Source: Candidatus Thiodiazotropha endoloripes
Lineage (GTDB): Bacteria; Pseudomonadota; Gammaproteobacteria; Chromatiales; Chromatiaceae
Reading direction: 5' to 3'
Assembly: GCA_001709035.1 (NCBI GenBank)
Contig: LVKA01000011.1
Location: 1,116,001-1,180,000, forward strand
Length of the DNA stretch: 64,000 nt
The number at the start of each line of letters is the position of its first letter. The first letter of the stretch is position 1. The notes under the pieces are model-generated. The model did not search any database and was not told the DNA's origin. It saw only the letters and a program-made list of their open reading frames with translations. Positions 20,251-29,848 of the stretch are shown here, piece by piece. Position numbers and translations under genes: made by a program.

Positions 20251-23200
20251 ATGCCAAAACGTACAGATATACAAAGCATCATGATCATTGGCGCCGGCCC
20301 GATTGTCATCGGCCAGGCCTGTGAATTCGATTACTCCGGCGCTCAGGCCTGTAAGGCTCTGAAAGAGGAGGGGTACCGGGTCATCCTGGTGAACTCCAAT
20401 CCAGCCACGATCATGACTGATCCCGATATGGCCGATGCCATCTACATCGAGCCGATCACCTGGCGTACCCTTGAGCGGATCATCGAGAAAGAGCGACCGG
20501 ATGCCCTGTTGCCCACCATGGGTGGACAGACCGCACTCAACTCGGCGCTGGATCTGGTGCGCGAAGGGGTGCTGGAAAAATATGGCGTGGAGATGGTCGG
20601 CGCCTCCAGAGAGGCGATCGACAAAGCGGAGGACCGGGATCTGTTCCGTCAGGCGATGCGTAAGATCGGTCTGGACATGCCCCGCTCGGTGATTGCCCAC
20701 AGTCTGGAAGAGGCACAGCAGGTACAGGTTCAAATCGGTTATCCGGCGATCATCCGCCCCTCCTTCACCATGGGTGGCAGCGGTGGTGGTATCGCCTACA
20801 ACCCGGAAGAGTTTGTTGAGATCTGTACCCGCGGACTCGATCTCTCTCCCACCAGTGAACTGCTCATCGAGGAGTCGATCCTCGGTTGGAAAGAGTATGA
20901 GATGGAGGTGGTACGGGACAGAAATGACAACTGCATCATCATCTGTTCGATCGAAAACCTCGATCCCATGGGGGTGCATACCGGTGACTCGATCACCGTG
21001 GCGCCGGCCCAGACGCTGACCGACAAGGAGTACCAGATCATGCGTGACGCCTCCCTGGCGGTATTGCGTGAGATCGGTGTAGAGACCGGTGGTTCGAACG
21101 TGCAGTTCGCCATCAATCCGGAAAACGGGCGGATGATCATCATCGAGATGAATCCCCGGGTCTCCCGCTCCTCGGCGCTGGCCTCCAAGGCCACCGGCTT
21201 CCCAATCGCCAAAGTGGCGGCCAAGCTGGCGGTTGGGTATACCCTGGATGAGTTGCAGAACGAGATCACCGGTGGCGCCACACCGGCCTCCTTCGAACCG
21301 AGCATCGACTATGTGGTCACCAAGGTGCCCCGGTTTGCGTTTGAAAAATTCCCTCAGGCCGATGACCGCCTGACCACCCAGATGAAATCCGTGGGTGAGG
21401 TGATGGCGATTGGCCGTACCTTCCAGGAGTCGATGCAGAAGGCGCTGCGCGGGCTTGAGATCGGTAAGTATGGCCTCAACGAGATCCTCGATCTCAACGA
21501 AGAGCATGTTAAAGATACTCTGGTGCGAGAGATCCGGCTGCCCGGACCGGCCAGGCTCTGGTATGTGGCCGAGTGTTTCCGCTATGGCATGAGCCTGGAA
21601 GAGATCTTCGATATCTGTGCCATTGATCCCTGGTTCCTGATCCAGATTGAAGAGCTGATCAACATCGAGCGAGAGATTTCCGGACAGGGTCTTGAAGGTC
21701 TGGATGAGCAGCGGCTGCGTTTTCTGAAACGTAAAGGCTTTGCCGACCGGCGTATCGCGGAACTGGTGGATGCCAGTGAAACCGAGATCCGTCAGCGTCG
21801 CCACCAGGCTGGAATCCGCCCGGTATTCAAACGGGTCGATACCTGTGCAGCAGAGTTTGCCACCAGCACCGCTTACATGTACTCCACCTATGAGGAGGAG
21901 TGTGAGGCGCTACCCAGTGAGCGTAAAAAGATCATGGTGCTGGGTGGTGGCCCGAACCGTATCGGCCAGGGAATCGAGTTCGATTACTGTTGTGTCCATG
22001 CTGCATTCGCGATGCGTGAAGATGGTTATGAGACCATCATGGTCAACTGTAATCCGGAAACCGTCTCCACCGACTACGATACCTCAGACAGACTCTACTT
22101 TGAGCCGCTGACACTGGAGGATGTGCTCGAGGTCATTCATAAAGAGCAGCCTGCCGGCGTGATCGTCCAGTACGGTGGTCAAACCCCACTGAAACTGGCC
22201 AACGACCTGGAGGCGGCCGGTGCGCCGATCATCGGCACCAGTCCCGATTCCATCGATCTGGCGGAAGATCGGGAGCGTTTCCAGCAATTGGTCGAGAAAC
22301 TCAATCTCAAACAGCCGCCAAACCGTACCGCCCGTGATTCGGAGAGTGCGGTCAAACTGGCAGAAGAGATCGGCTATCCCCTGGTGGTGCGCCCCTCATA
22401 CGTACTGGGTGGCCGGGCGATGGAGATTGTCTATCGCGAGAACGAATTGCGCCGCTATATGCGGGAAGCGGTGAGTGTCTCCAACGACTCTCCGGTGTTG
22501 CTCGATCGCTTTCTGGATGACGCCATCGAGGTGGATATCGACGCGATCTGCGACGGTGAGGAGGTCCTCATCGGCGGTATCATGGAGCATATCGAACAGG
22601 CGGGTGTTCACTCCGGTGATTCCGCCTGCTCACTGCCTCCCTATACCCTGTCTGCCGCCATTCAGGACCGGATGCGTGAGCAGATGCGCAAGCTGGCGCT
22701 GGAGTTGAAAGTGGTGGGTCTGATGAACGCTCAGTTTGCCATCAAGGATGATCAGATCTATCTGCTGGAGGTGAACCCACGAGCTTCCCGGACCGTGCCA
22801 TTTGTCTCCAAGGCGACCGGTATGCAGCTGGCAAAAATTGCGGCCCGCTGTATGGCGGGAACCAGTCTGAAAGAGCAGGGCATCGTCAAAGAGGTGGTGC
22901 CTGAGAACTATTTCGTGAAAGAGGCGGTATTCCCGTTCGTCAAATTCCCCGGTGTGGATACCGTATTGGGGCCGGAGATGAAATCAACCGGTGAAGTGAT
23001 GGGTGTCGGCGTCACGTTTGGTGAAGCCTACAACAAGTCGATCATGGGTGCGGGCTATCAGTTGCCCCAGGGTGGCAAGGCCCTGCTCAGTGTGCGCAAC
23101 GCGGACAAGGTGCGTGCCGTACAGGTGGCACAGGATCTGGTTGAGCTCGGCTTTACCCTGAGCGCCACAGGTGGTACCTGTCAGGCACTGCTTGATGCGG

Positions 23201-23463
23201 GGCTTGAATGTACCCGGGTGAATAAGGTGATGGAGGGGCGCCCCCACATCGTCGACTCGATCAAGAATCAGGAAGTCAGTTTCATCATCAATACCACTGA
23301 AGGTGTCCAGGCGATTGCCGATTCAGCGGAGATCAGACGCGCCGCTCTGCAGCACAAGGTCAACTACACCACCACCATTTCAGGTGCCGAGGCGACCTGT
23401 CTGGCCCTCAAACAGTTGGATGAACTGAACGTCAACCGACTGCAAGATCTGCATCAGCAGTAA
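20251..23463 (+). CDS. carB: Carbamoyl phosphate synthase large subunit
   Basis: 1070 aa from the ATG at 20251 ([10 protein letters not shown], matching the E. coli N terminus); an in-frame TTG at 20233 would begin inside the cassette repeat and is rejected. Two homologous ATP-grasp halves are seen, each with its own preATP-grasp and ATP-binding signature ([18 protein letters not shown] and [17 protein letters not shown]), then the C-terminal MGS-like allosteric domain ([17 protein letters not shown]). Makes carbamoyl phosphate from bicarbonate, ammonia and 2 ATP. The 464-bp distance to carA is unusual and due to the inserted cassette. Confidence 0.98.
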   Translation: MPKRTDIQSIMIIGAGPIVIGQACEFDYSGAQACKALKEEGYRVILVNSNPATIMTDPDMADAIYIEPITWRTLERIIEKERPDALLPTMGGQTALNSALDLVREGVLEKYGVEMVGASREAIDKAEDRDLFRQAMRKIGLDMPRSVIAHSLEEAQQVQVQIGYPAIIRPSFTMGGSGGGIAYNPEEFVEICTRGLDLSPTSELLIEESILGWKEYEMEVVRDRNDNCIIICSIENLDPMGVHTGDSITVAPAQTLTDKEYQIMRDASLAVLREIGVETGGSNVQFAINPENGRMIIIEMNPRVSRSSALASKATGFPIAKVAAKLAVGYTLDELQNEITGGATPASFEPSIDYVVTKVPRFAFEKFPQADDRLTTQMKSVGEVMAIGRTFQESMQKALRGLEIGKYGLNEILDLNEEHVKDTLVREIRLPGPARLWYVAECFRYGMSLEEIFDICAIDPWFLIQIEELINIEREISGQGLEGLDEQRLRFLKRKGFADRRIAELVDASETEIRQRRHQAGIRPVFKRVDTCAAEFATSTAYMYSTYEEECEALPSERKKIMVLGGGPNRIGQGIEFDYCCVHAAFAMREDGYETIMVNCNPETVSTDYDTSDRLYFEPLTLEDVLEVIHKEQPAGVIVQYGGQTPLKLANDLEAAGAPIIGTSPDSIDLAEDRERFQQLVEKLNLKQPPNRTARDSESAVKLAEEIGYPLVVRPSYVLGGRAMEIVYRENELRRYMREAVSVSNDSPVLLDRFLDDAIEVDIDAICDGEEVLIGGIMEHIEQAGVHSGDSACSLPPYTLSAAIQDRMREQMRKLALELKVVGLMNAQFAIKDDQIYLLEVNPRASRTVPFVSKATGMQLAKIAARCMAGTSLKEQGIVKEVVPENYFVKEAVFPFVKFPGVDTVLGPEMKSTGEVMGVGVTFGEAYNKSIMGAGYQLPQGGKALLSVRNADKVRAVQVAQDLVELGFTLSATGGTCQALLDAGLECTRVNKVMEGRPHIVDSIKNQEVSFIINTTEGVQAIADSAEIRRAALQHKVNYTTTISGAEATCLALKQLDELNVNRLQDLHQQ

Positions 23464-23487
23464 CCGGCTTAACAGAGGAAGAGTGCA

Positions 23488-23964
23488 ATGAACAAGGTAC
23501 CGTTGACTGCTCGTGGAGCTGCTAATCTGCAAGATGAGCTGAAGCAATTGAAAACTGTCGAGCGACCCAAAGTGATCAAAGCGATTGCGGAAGCCCGTGA
23601 GCATGGTGATCTGAAAGAGAATGCGGAATATCACGCGGCCCGTGAGCAGCAGAGCTTCATTGAGGGGCGTATCAAAGATATCGAGGGTAAGCTCTCTCAT
23701 GCCCAGATCATCGATGTCACCAAGCTGGATGCGGGTGGTAAAGTGGTCTTTGGCGCCACCGTGGTGGTGCTGGAACTGGATAACGATGAAGAGTTTACCT
23801 ACCAGATCGTGGGTGATGACGAGGCCGATATCAAGCATGGCCTGATTTCTGTCAGTTCACCGATTGCCAGAGCATTGATCGGTAAACAGGAAGGGGATGA
23901 TGTGTTCCTCAACACACCGGGCGGTGACCGGGAATTTGAGATTCTGGAAGTGCGTTACGTATAG
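23488..23964 (+). CDS. greA: Transcription elongation factor GreA
   Basis: 158 aa, standard length. Rescues backtracked RNA polymerase by stimulating transcript cleavage. The N-terminal coiled coil (about residues 1-75) includes [20 protein letters not shown] with the conserved acidic tip residues, and the C-terminal FKBP-like domain includes [12 protein letters not shown] and [18 protein letters not shown]. It starts 24 bp after carB with an AGAGGAAG ribosome site, so it is probably in the carAB transcript. Confidence 0.97.
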   Translation: MNKVPLTARGAANLQDELKQLKTVERPKVIKAIAEAREHGDLKENAEYHAAREQQSFIEGRIKDIEGKLSHAQIIDVTKLDAGGKVVFGATVVVLELDNDEEFTYQIVGDDEADIKHGLISVSSPIARALIGKQEGDDVFLNTPGGDREFEILEVRYV

Positions 23965-24037
23965 GCTCGCCTGAGGCTGTTTCGGCCAGCATGATCAGTC
24001 TCTGATCTGCTATGCCGATGACCCACGGTATCTATTA

Positions 24038-24334
24038 TCAAATGACGATTCTGTTCTTCTTCTTGTTGGGATTCGCCCGGTAGAATATCGCCACCCGTCC
24101 GATAATTTGCACCAGTTCTGCTGAGAGACGCTCTACGATGGCGGCACTCAGTGCCTCCCGGTCGCTTTTATCTGCGCCTGCCAGTTTAACTTTGATCAGC
24201 TCATGCACATCGAGACTGGTGTCGATTTCGCCGATAACGCCTTCACTCAAACCGTGCTGGCCAATCATCACCACCGGTTTCAGGTGGTGGGCGAGTTTTT
24301 TCAGGGATCTGGTCTGCTCGGAGGTCAGGGGCAT
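24038..24334 (-). CDS. yhbY: Ribosome assembly RNA-binding protein YhbY
   Basis: 98-aa single CRM-domain protein; binds pre-50S particles. It carries the family start LTSEQTRSLKKLAHHLKPVV, the GQHGLSEGVIGEID loop, and a basic C terminus (YRANPNKKKNR). Convergent with greA and divergent from rlmE, as in E. coli (greA-yhbY-rlmE-ftsH). Confidence 0.95.
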   Translation of the reverse strand: MPLTSEQTRSLKKLAHHLKPVVMIGQHGLSEGVIGEIDTSLDVHELIKVKLAGADKSDREALSAAIVERLSAELVQIIGRVAIFYRANPNKKKNRIVI

Positions 24335-24682
24335 TGTATTGGCCGTGTCGATTAAGGGAGGCGGATTCTATCCTGATTCCCTGGATTGAGAAAGTGTTTA
24401 AGAATTAAAGTCTGCAAATGAACGCCAACTTTCTGACGTACTAAGGCAGAATTCCAGCTCTACTTGCCGGTTTCAGATCTATGTGAGTGTGATGAGTGGA
24501 AATACTCGTAACATCATTACCCTGTAACAATTTGCATTTATTGGCGTGCATTTGCCGACAGAAAAATAGCCATAATAAACATGTGGTTTGGTGTGTTGCA
24601 GGGTTGAAACTCCTATGTCAGAAAAGAACTTTCAGCCGGGTTAAAATAATAGTGGTGGTAATAGAGCGGGTAAGCAGATCTC
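24335..24682. other. Divergent intergenic region yhbY/rlmE
   Basis: About 350 bp, more AT-rich than the flanking genes. It should carry promoters for both directions; I see no single convincing sigma-70 pair. It contains GTCTGCAAATGAACGC at 24410-24425, a one-ended relative of the cassette ends in carAB and nuo. Confidence 0.5.
24410..24425 (+). repeat. Solo end of the GTCCGCAAAT-type cassette
   Basis: GTCTGCAAATGAACGC matches the first 16 bases of the left end at 49350 (GTCCGCAAATGAATGC) at 14 positions. No partner end lies nearby, so it may be a relic or coincidence. Confidence 0.35.
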
Positions 24683-25303
24683 ATGAAGCGCAGCAAAAGC
24701 AGTCGTAAGTGGCTGGACAGACATTTTAACGATACCTATGTGAAGCAGGCACAGAAGGCGGGGTATCGTTCCAGAGCCGCTTTCAAGCTACTGGAAATTC
24801 AGGAAAAAGACAGATTAATCAAACCCGGAATGAAGGTGGTGGATCTGGGAGCGGCCCCTGGGGGCTGGAGTCAGATTGCGCGGGATCTGGTTGGGGAGAA
24901 AGGGCAGGTGTTTGCCCTCGATATTCTGCCGATGGACCCGATTGCCGGGGTTGAGTTCATTCAGGGTGACTTTCGTGAGACAGAGCCTCTCGAATCGTTG
25001 CGAAATCTACTGGACGGTGCGGCGATAGACCTTGTAATTTCTGACATGGCGCCCAATGTTACAGGTATGGCCAGTGTGGATCAGCCAAGATCGATCTATC
25101 TTTGCGAACTGGCGCTGGATTTTGCCCGTGAAACCCTCAAGCCAGGTGGTGGGTTTGTCGTTAAAGTATTTCAGGGCGAAGGCTTTGATGACTATTTGCG
25201 GGAGGTACGCAGCTCTTTCACCCGGGTAGTCAGCCGTAAGCCGGATTCATCGCGGGCCAAGAGCAGGGAGATCTATTTAGTAGCAGGGAACTTTAAGATG
25301 TAG
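24683..25303 (+). CDS. rlmE: 23S rRNA (uridine-2'-O)-methyltransferase RlmE
   Basis: 206 aa (FtsJ/RrmJ). Methylates U2552 in the ribosomal A loop. SAM site [15 protein letters not shown] and the K-D-K-E catalytic set are visible in [26 protein letters not shown] and SREIYLV. Lies upstream of ftsH in the usual order; the gap of about 185 bp could hold an ftsH promoter. Confidence 0.97.
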   Translation: MKRSKSSRKWLDRHFNDTYVKQAQKAGYRSRAAFKLLEIQEKDRLIKPGMKVVDLGAAPGGWSQIARDLVGEKGQVFALDILPMDPIAGVEFIQGDFRETEPLESLRNLLDGAAIDLVISDMAPNVTGMASVDQPRSIYLCELALDFARETLKPGGGFVVKVFQGEGFDDYLREVRSSFTRVVSRKPDSSRAKSREIYLVAGNFKM

Positions 25304-25489
25304 TACCGTACCAACCAGTAAGCCCTAAAAAATCAGATGTTTGCACATTTTTATTCAGGTTTTTAGCCGCCAAATCGGTTATTCCTTACAGCCAGTGAGT
25401 AGAGATGTCACAGAATAACCACCACACGGATGCCAGTGTGGATAGATATACCGGCAGCTGCCGGAGTGAGATCAAGAGGTTCTTACGTT

Positions 25490-27430
25490 TTGAATGACAT
25501 GGCAAAAAACTTAATTCTCTGGGTAGTGATCGCCATCGTATTGATGACGGTGTTCAACAATTTTTCAACTACCCAGCCCAAGGCTCAACCTATGAGCTAT
25601 TCGGAATTCATCTCCAACGTCAAGACCGGACAAGTGAAGGAGGTGGAATTAGTCGAGGTCGGGAATAATGGCCATGAAATCAGTGGTGCCCTGACCTCGG
25701 GCCAGAGGTTCTCTACCTACAGCACGGGCGACAATATGCTGGTCAGCGATCTGTTGAACAGCAATGTGGAGATCGTGGCCAAGCGACCTGAGAAACCCTC
25801 CCTGTTGATGAATATCCTCATCAACTGGTTTCCCCTGTTTGTGCTGATCGGCCTGTGGATCTTCTTCATGCGACAGATGCAGGGTGGTGGTGCCGGAAGA
25901 GGCGCCATGTCATTCGGCAAGAGCAAGGCGCGCATGTTGAGTGAAGATCAGGTTAAGGTTACGTTCAGCGATGTGGCCGGTGTGGAAGAGGCCAAGGAGG
26001 AGGTCACCGAGATGGTGGACTTCCTGCGTGATCCTTCAAAATTCCAGAAGCTCGGCGGCAAGATTCCCAAGGGTGTGCTGATGGTCGGTTCACCGGGTAC
26101 CGGTAAGACCCTGCTGGCGAAGGCCATTGCCGGTGAAGCCAAGGTACCTTTCTTCACCATCTCTGGTTCTGACTTTGTGGAGATGTTCGTCGGTGTGGGT
26201 GCCTCGCGGGTACGTGACATGTTCGAACAGGCCAAGAAACATGCCCCTTGCATCATCTTCATCGATGAGATCGATGCGGTAGGTCGTCATCGCGGCGCCG
26301 GTCTTGGCGGTGGACACGATGAGCGTGAACAGACCCTCAACCAGCTGTTGGTGGAGATGGATGGTTTCGAAGGCAATGAAGGTGTGATCGTGATCGCGGC
26401 CACCAACCGGCCTGATGTACTCGATCCAGCACTGCTGCGTCCAGGACGATTTGACCGTCAGGTGGTGGTACCACTGCCCGATGTGCGCGGTCGTGAGCAG
26501 ATTCTCAAGGTACACCTGCGCAAGGTGGCTGCCGGTGAAGATGTGAAACCGGCGATCATCGCCCGGGGTACACCGGGATTCTCCGGAGCCGATCTGGCCA
26601 ACCTGGTGAATGAAGCCGCACTGTTTGCCGCCCGGGCCAACAAAACCCTGGTAGGTATGGAAGAGCTGGAAAAGGCCAAAGACAAGATCATGATGGGTAC
26701 TGAACGCCGTACCATGGTAATGAGCGAGGATGAGAAGAAACTCACCGCTTACCATGAGTCCGGGCATGCCATTGTCGGTCGACTGGTGCCTTCCCACGAT
26801 CCGGTCTATAAGGTGAGTATCATTCCCCGGGGACGGGCACTGGGTGTGACCATGTTTCTGCCGGAAGCGGATCGTTACAGCTACAGCAAAGAGCATCTTG
26901 AGAGCCAGATCTCCAGCCTGTTCGGCGGCCGTATTGCTGAAGAGTTGATCTTTGGTATCGACAAAGTGACCACCGGCGCCTCCAACGACATCAAGCGAGC
27001 CACAGAGTTGGCGCGCAACATGGTGACCAAATGGGGTCTGTCGGAACGCCTCGGACCGCTGATGTACAGCGAGGAAGAGGAAGAGGTATTCCTGGGACGC
27101 TCGGTGACCCAGCACAAGAATGTCTCTGACGACACCGCTCATACCATTGATGAAGAGATCCGAAATTTCATCGACCGCAACTATGACCGGGCTGAGAGTA
27201 TTCTCAATGAGAACCTGGAAAAATTGCATGTGATGGCCGACGCGCTGATGAAGTACGAAACCATTGATACGCAACAGATCAATGACATCATGGAAGGCAA
27301 GCCCCCTCGGCCGCCGAAGGATTGGGTGGATAACGATATGGATTCAGATGATGGCGCCAGACCTTCCGGTGAGTCCCCATCCTCCGATGATGTGTCGGGC
27401 CCCATTGGTGGTCCTGCAGGCCAGCATTAA
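25490..27430 (+). CDS. ftsH: ATP-dependent zinc metalloprotease FtsH
   Basis: 646 aa. Membrane-bound AAA protease degrading membrane and short-lived regulatory proteins. Two N-terminal transmembrane helices flank a periplasmic domain; then Walker A GSPGTGKT, Walker [13 protein letters not shown], the second region of homology [18 protein letters not shown], and the zinc motif HESGH. Walker A has Ser where GPPGTGKT is usual, a mild oddity. The start is uncertain: TTG at 25490 has an AAGAGG site 10 bases upstream and gives [11 protein letters not shown], like the long E. coli form; ATG at 25499 (MAKNLILW) is the alternative. The usual next gene, folP, is 8.4 kb downstream. Confidence 0.97.
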   Translation: MNDMAKNLILWVVIAIVLMTVFNNFSTTQPKAQPMSYSEFISNVKTGQVKEVELVEVGNNGHEISGALTSGQRFSTYSTGDNMLVSDLLNSNVEIVAKRPEKPSLLMNILINWFPLFVLIGLWIFFMRQMQGGGAGRGAMSFGKSKARMLSEDQVKVTFSDVAGVEEAKEEVTEMVDFLRDPSKFQKLGGKIPKGVLMVGSPGTGKTLLAKAIAGEAKVPFFTISGSDFVEMFVGVGASRVRDMFEQAKKHAPCIIFIDEIDAVGRHRGAGLGGGHDEREQTLNQLLVEMDGFEGNEGVIVIAATNRPDVLDPALLRPGRFDRQVVVPLPDVRGREQILKVHLRKVAAGEDVKPAIIARGTPGFSGADLANLVNEAALFAARANKTLVGMEELEKAKDKIMMGTERRTMVMSEDEKKLTAYHESGHAIVGRLVPSHDPVYKVSIIPRGRALGVTMFLPEADRYSYSKEHLESQISSLFGGRIAEELIFGIDKVTTGASNDIKRATELARNMVTKWGLSERLGPLMYSEEEEEVFLGRSVTQHKNVSDDTAHTIDEEIRNFIDRNYDRAESILNENLEKLHVMADALMKYETIDTQQINDIMEGKPPRPPKDWVDNDMDSDDGARPSGESPSSDDVSGPIGGPAGQH

Positions 27431-27438
27431 AACCTCAC

Positions 27439-27466
27439 CAGCGGCCAGCTTTGATGCTGGCCGCTG
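27439..27466. terminator. Strong hairpin between convergent ftsH and mazG
   Basis: CAGCGGCCAGC and GCTGGCCGCTG form a perfect 11-bp GC-rich stem with a 6-base loop just after the ftsH stop. There is no U tract. Its place between convergent genes fits a bidirectional transcription barrier. Confidence 0.6.
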
Positions 27467-27550
27467 ATCCTCTCCAAAACCCTCTCTGTCATCACGGCCT
27501 GCTTTCGTTTTCCCTATACCGATCCTAATCCGGAAAGTCATCGCCTTTGA

Positions 27551-28348
27551 TCAATTCTGCTGCTCTGCTTTTTTGGCTTGCTCCCAGACCGCATCAAGTT
27601 GCTCCAGGCTTTGAGTCTGTAAGTCAGTAATCCCCTGTTGCTGCAGCGTCTGTTCCAAGGCGCGAAATCGTCTCTCAAACTTCATGTTGGCTTGTGTCAA
27701 AGTCTGTTCCGCATCCATACCCAACAGGCGTACCACGTTGACCATGGCAAATATCAGGTCCCCCAGTTCATCCTGCAGCTGTTGCCGATTGAAGTTTTCC
27801 AGCTCATGACGAACTTCATCGAACTCCTCGCTGACTTTATCGAATGCTCCTTGTGCATCGGGCCAGTCAAATCCGACCCGGGCAGCCCGTTTCTGCAGTT
27901 TTTCCGCTCTGATCAGTGCCGGTAAGGCATGAGCTACCCCATCCATATGACTTGTTTGCGCGGATTGTTTCTGCTCAACACGCTCATCTGCTTTTTGCTG
28001 TTCCCAGGCCTGGCGTAACTGCTCGTCACTTTGATACTCGGCATCGGCAAATACATGGGGGTGGCGCCGGACCATTTTTTCACAGATCCCGGTAGCCACA
28101 TCGTTGAAATCAAAATGACCCTCTTCCCGGGCAATCTGGCTGTAAAAGACAATTTGGAACAGCAGATCGCCCAGTTCATCCCGCAGCTCCCCCATCTCAC
28201 CCCGCTGAATGGTGTCTGCAACTTCATAGGCCTCTTCAAGGGTATAGGGCACGATGGTGCTGTAGGTCTGGCGCAGATCCCAGGGGCAACCTCTATCTGG
28301 ATCCCGTAACTGGCCCATGATTTCGAGTAATCGTTGCATAGCTTCCAT
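27551..28348 (-). CDS. mazG: Nucleoside triphosphate pyrophosphohydrolase MazG
   Basis: 265 aa, two MazG-fold halves. Hydrolyses (d)NTPs to monophosphate and pyrophosphate. The N-terminal half includes LRDPDRGCPWDLRQTYSTI, LEEAYEVAD and ELRDELGDLLFQIVF with the metal-binding ExxE/ExxD pattern, and RRHPHVFAD; the second half repeats it as FDEVRHEL and DELGDLIFAMVNVVRLL. It is convergent with ftsH; no obvious partner upstream. Confidence 0.96.
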   Translation of the reverse strand: MEAMQRLLEIMGQLRDPDRGCPWDLRQTYSTIVPYTLEEAYEVADTIQRGEMGELRDELGDLLFQIVFYSQIAREEGHFDFNDVATGICEKMVRRHPHVFADAEYQSDEQLRQAWEQQKADERVEQKQSAQTSHMDGVAHALPALIRAEKLQKRAARVGFDWPDAQGAFDKVSEEFDEVRHELENFNRQQLQDELGDLIFAMVNVVRLLGMDAEQTLTQANMKFERRFRALEQTLQQQGITDLQTQSLEQLDAVWEQAKKAEQQN

Positions 28349-28604
28349 AGGGATTGTTTCCGGCTTAACGTTGCTGGTTCTGACTAACCTCTATTAATGC
28401 AAGAATTACTACGGATAGCTATCATTTTTATACCGATACAGTCCGTTGATCTGTATCTGAGAGATCATTTGGATGGAATGGGTCAATTAAGAGATTACCT
28501 TGGGGTGGAAGAGCCGGAGGCATCATACACAACATGCTCTGCCCGCAGGATAGTTTAGTGTCCATTCACGGTCAAAAGAGATCCCTCTATCTTAAACGGC
28601 AGGT
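28349..28604. other. Intergenic, no gene seen
   Basis: Together with the terminator that follows, about 320 bp separate mazG from kbp. This part should carry the mazG promoter on the minus strand. No open frame of note. Confidence 0.4.
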
Positions 28605-28632
28605 AAAAAAAATCCCCGTTGTTACGGGGATT
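28605..28632 (-). terminator. Rho-independent terminator of the kbp transcript
   Basis: On the minus strand AATCCCCG and CGGGGATT form an 8-bp stem with a 6-base loop followed directly by a run of U (AAAAAA on the plus strand at 28605-28610). It lies about 38 bp past the kbp stop. Confidence 0.9.
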
Positions 28633-28669
28633 CAATGAGCCAACCATGCCTTATTATCAGCTTAATCGG

Positions 28670-29101
28670 TTAATCCATGGGTATGCGGATCTTTTGTCCA
28701 GGATAGATCAGATTGGGATCCTTGATCACTTCCCGGTTTGCTTCAAAAATCTTCGGGTAAGCCGAGGCATTGCCGAGGAAACGTTTGGCGATTGCTGATA
28801 GCGTATCACCACTGACGATCGTATAGTATTCCACCTTCGCCTGTTGCTCCGGTGCTGTCACACCATCGGCACTCACTTCGCTGACACCGACAACATTCCC
28901 GGCGATCAATACGCCCTTTTCCAAAGCGTCAGCAGTTTCCGCATTGCCTGACAGGATCACCTTGCCGTTATCATAGCTGACATCCAGATCCTGAATCCCC
29001 GGATTGTCCGATTCAATCTGCTGTTTTATCTTCTCTGCCGGATCGTCATCCTTACCAAACAGTTTTTTGCCTAAATCGGTTGCGAAATCGAACAGTCCCA
29101 T
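28670..29101 (-). CDS. kbp: BON-LysM protein, potassium-binding Kbp/YgaU family
   Basis: 143 aa (E. coli Kbp is 149). Begins MGLFDFATDLGKKLFG, followed by a BON domain (about residues 20-85, with LDVSYDNGKVILSGNAET) and a C-terminal LysM domain (about 92-140, VEYYTIVSGDTLSAIAKRF and PNLIYPGQKIRIP). Despite the LysM domain no signal peptide is seen, so it is cytoplasmic; E. coli Kbp is a cytoplasmic potassium sensor. Follows dodecin at 72 bp on the same strand. Confidence 0.93.
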   Translation of the reverse strand: MGLFDFATDLGKKLFGKDDDPAEKIKQQIESDNPGIQDLDVSYDNGKVILSGNAETADALEKGVLIAGNVVGVSEVSADGVTAPEQQAKVEYYTIVSGDTLSAIAKRFLGNASAYPKIFEANREVIKDPNLIYPGQKIRIPMD

Positions 29102-29173
29102 TGCTGTATGCTCCTATCGTAATTTATGTTGTTGTGTGGTCTCAGCTGCTGAATACCCCGCTCGATGGGTCAT

Positions 29174-29377
29174 TCAGTCCTTCAATACAAAGGTGACTTT
29201 CAGGGTTACCCGGTACTCGGTGATCTTGCCATTGCTTACCGACAGTTGTTGGTCCTTAACCCAGGCCCCTTTGATGTTTTTCAGTGTCTTGTTGGCCCGT
29301 TTAATTCCTTTGGTGACAGCGTCATCAAAACTCTTACTGGATGAAGTGATGATTTCAGTAACTTTTGCAACTGACAT
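29174..29377 (-). CDS. Dodecin (flavin-storage protein)
   Basis: 67 aa. MSVAKVTEIITSSSKSFDDA, RANKTLKNIKGAWVKDQ and YRVTLKVTFVL match the dodecin fold, a dodecamer that stores flavins or coenzyme A. The start at 29377 has GAGGAG 7 bases upstream; the frame extends to 29539 but upstream codons do not fit. Probably cotranscribed with kbp. Confidence 0.92.
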   Translation of the reverse strand: MSVAKVTEIITSSSKSFDDAVTKGIKRANKTLKNIKGAWVKDQQLSVSNGKITEYRVTLKVTFVLKD

Positions 29378-29616
29378 ATGGTCTCTCCTCATGGGGTGGG
29401 TGATCCGTGATTCAACATCAATCACAAAGTCGAAATTTTTTTCTTGGCAATGTCGGATGGTGTTTTTCAGCAACCTCAGACACAGTCTGTAGCATAGGTG
29501 ACCGGGAAAATTACGCCAGATGGTGGGCGGGAAAGACACAAAAGTTTTAAATTTGCTTCAGCAGTAAGTCAATGTTGTGCCTGTTGGATTGTTCAGAGTC
29601 CATGTAAGTCAAATGG

Positions 29617-29796
29617 TTACACAGCGGCGTGGTCTTCTCTCAACACACAATCTGTGCTCAGAGAAAACCACGCCTTGCGCAGGTTTTGTTTCTCCTTCCT
29701 ACGTTTGGCCTTGGTGGATTTATCATGCACACCACCTTTGCGCAGCATCGGGTGATTGTGCAACAGATTGCGTGACCTGTGAGCTTTTTTCTTCAT
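29617..29796 (-). CDS. Small basic protein downstream of rtcB
   Basis: 59 aa, beginning MKKKAHRSRNLLHNHPMLRK and continuing with a Lys/Arg-rich stretch (GGVHDKSTKAKRRKEKQ), ending near LREDHAAV. A clear GAGGAG site precedes the ATG at 29796. It lies 52 bp past rtcB on the same strand, so it is likely the last gene of the rtcB operon. The charge suggests RNA or ribosome binding (inference). Similar short basic proteins are familiar from proteobacterial genomes but I know no function. Its 3' third contains a 15-base inverted repeat (29626-29640 with 29660-29674, one mismatch). Confidence 0.7.
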   Translation of the reverse strand: MKKKAHRSRNLLHNHPMLRKGGVHDKSTKAKRRKEKQNLRKAWFSLSTDCVLREDHAAV

Positions 29797-29828
29797 CAGA
29801 AACTCCTCATTATTAACCCTATAATAAA

Positions 29829-29847
29829 TGGGCCTTGCCCCGGCCCA
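29829..29847 (-). terminator. Hairpin just after rtcB
   Basis: TGGGCC and GGCCCA form a 6-bp stem with a 7-base loop directly after the rtcB stop; on the minus strand TTTATTATAG follows. A weak or partial terminator that would lower expression of the 59-aa gene. Confidence 0.45.
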
Positions 29848-29848
29848 C

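Noticed and set aside
20248-21804. 518-codon open frame opposite carB
   Set aside because: Antisense shadow of the carB N-terminal half with no recognisable domain.
25430-25489. Longer FtsH start at 25430
   Set aside because: The extra 20 residues precede the conserved [10 protein letters not shown] start, would put charged residues before the first helix without parallel in the family, and have no ribosome site.
26090-27274. 394-codon open frame opposite ftsH
   Set aside because: Antisense shadow of the AAA and protease domains of ftsH; no ribosome site.
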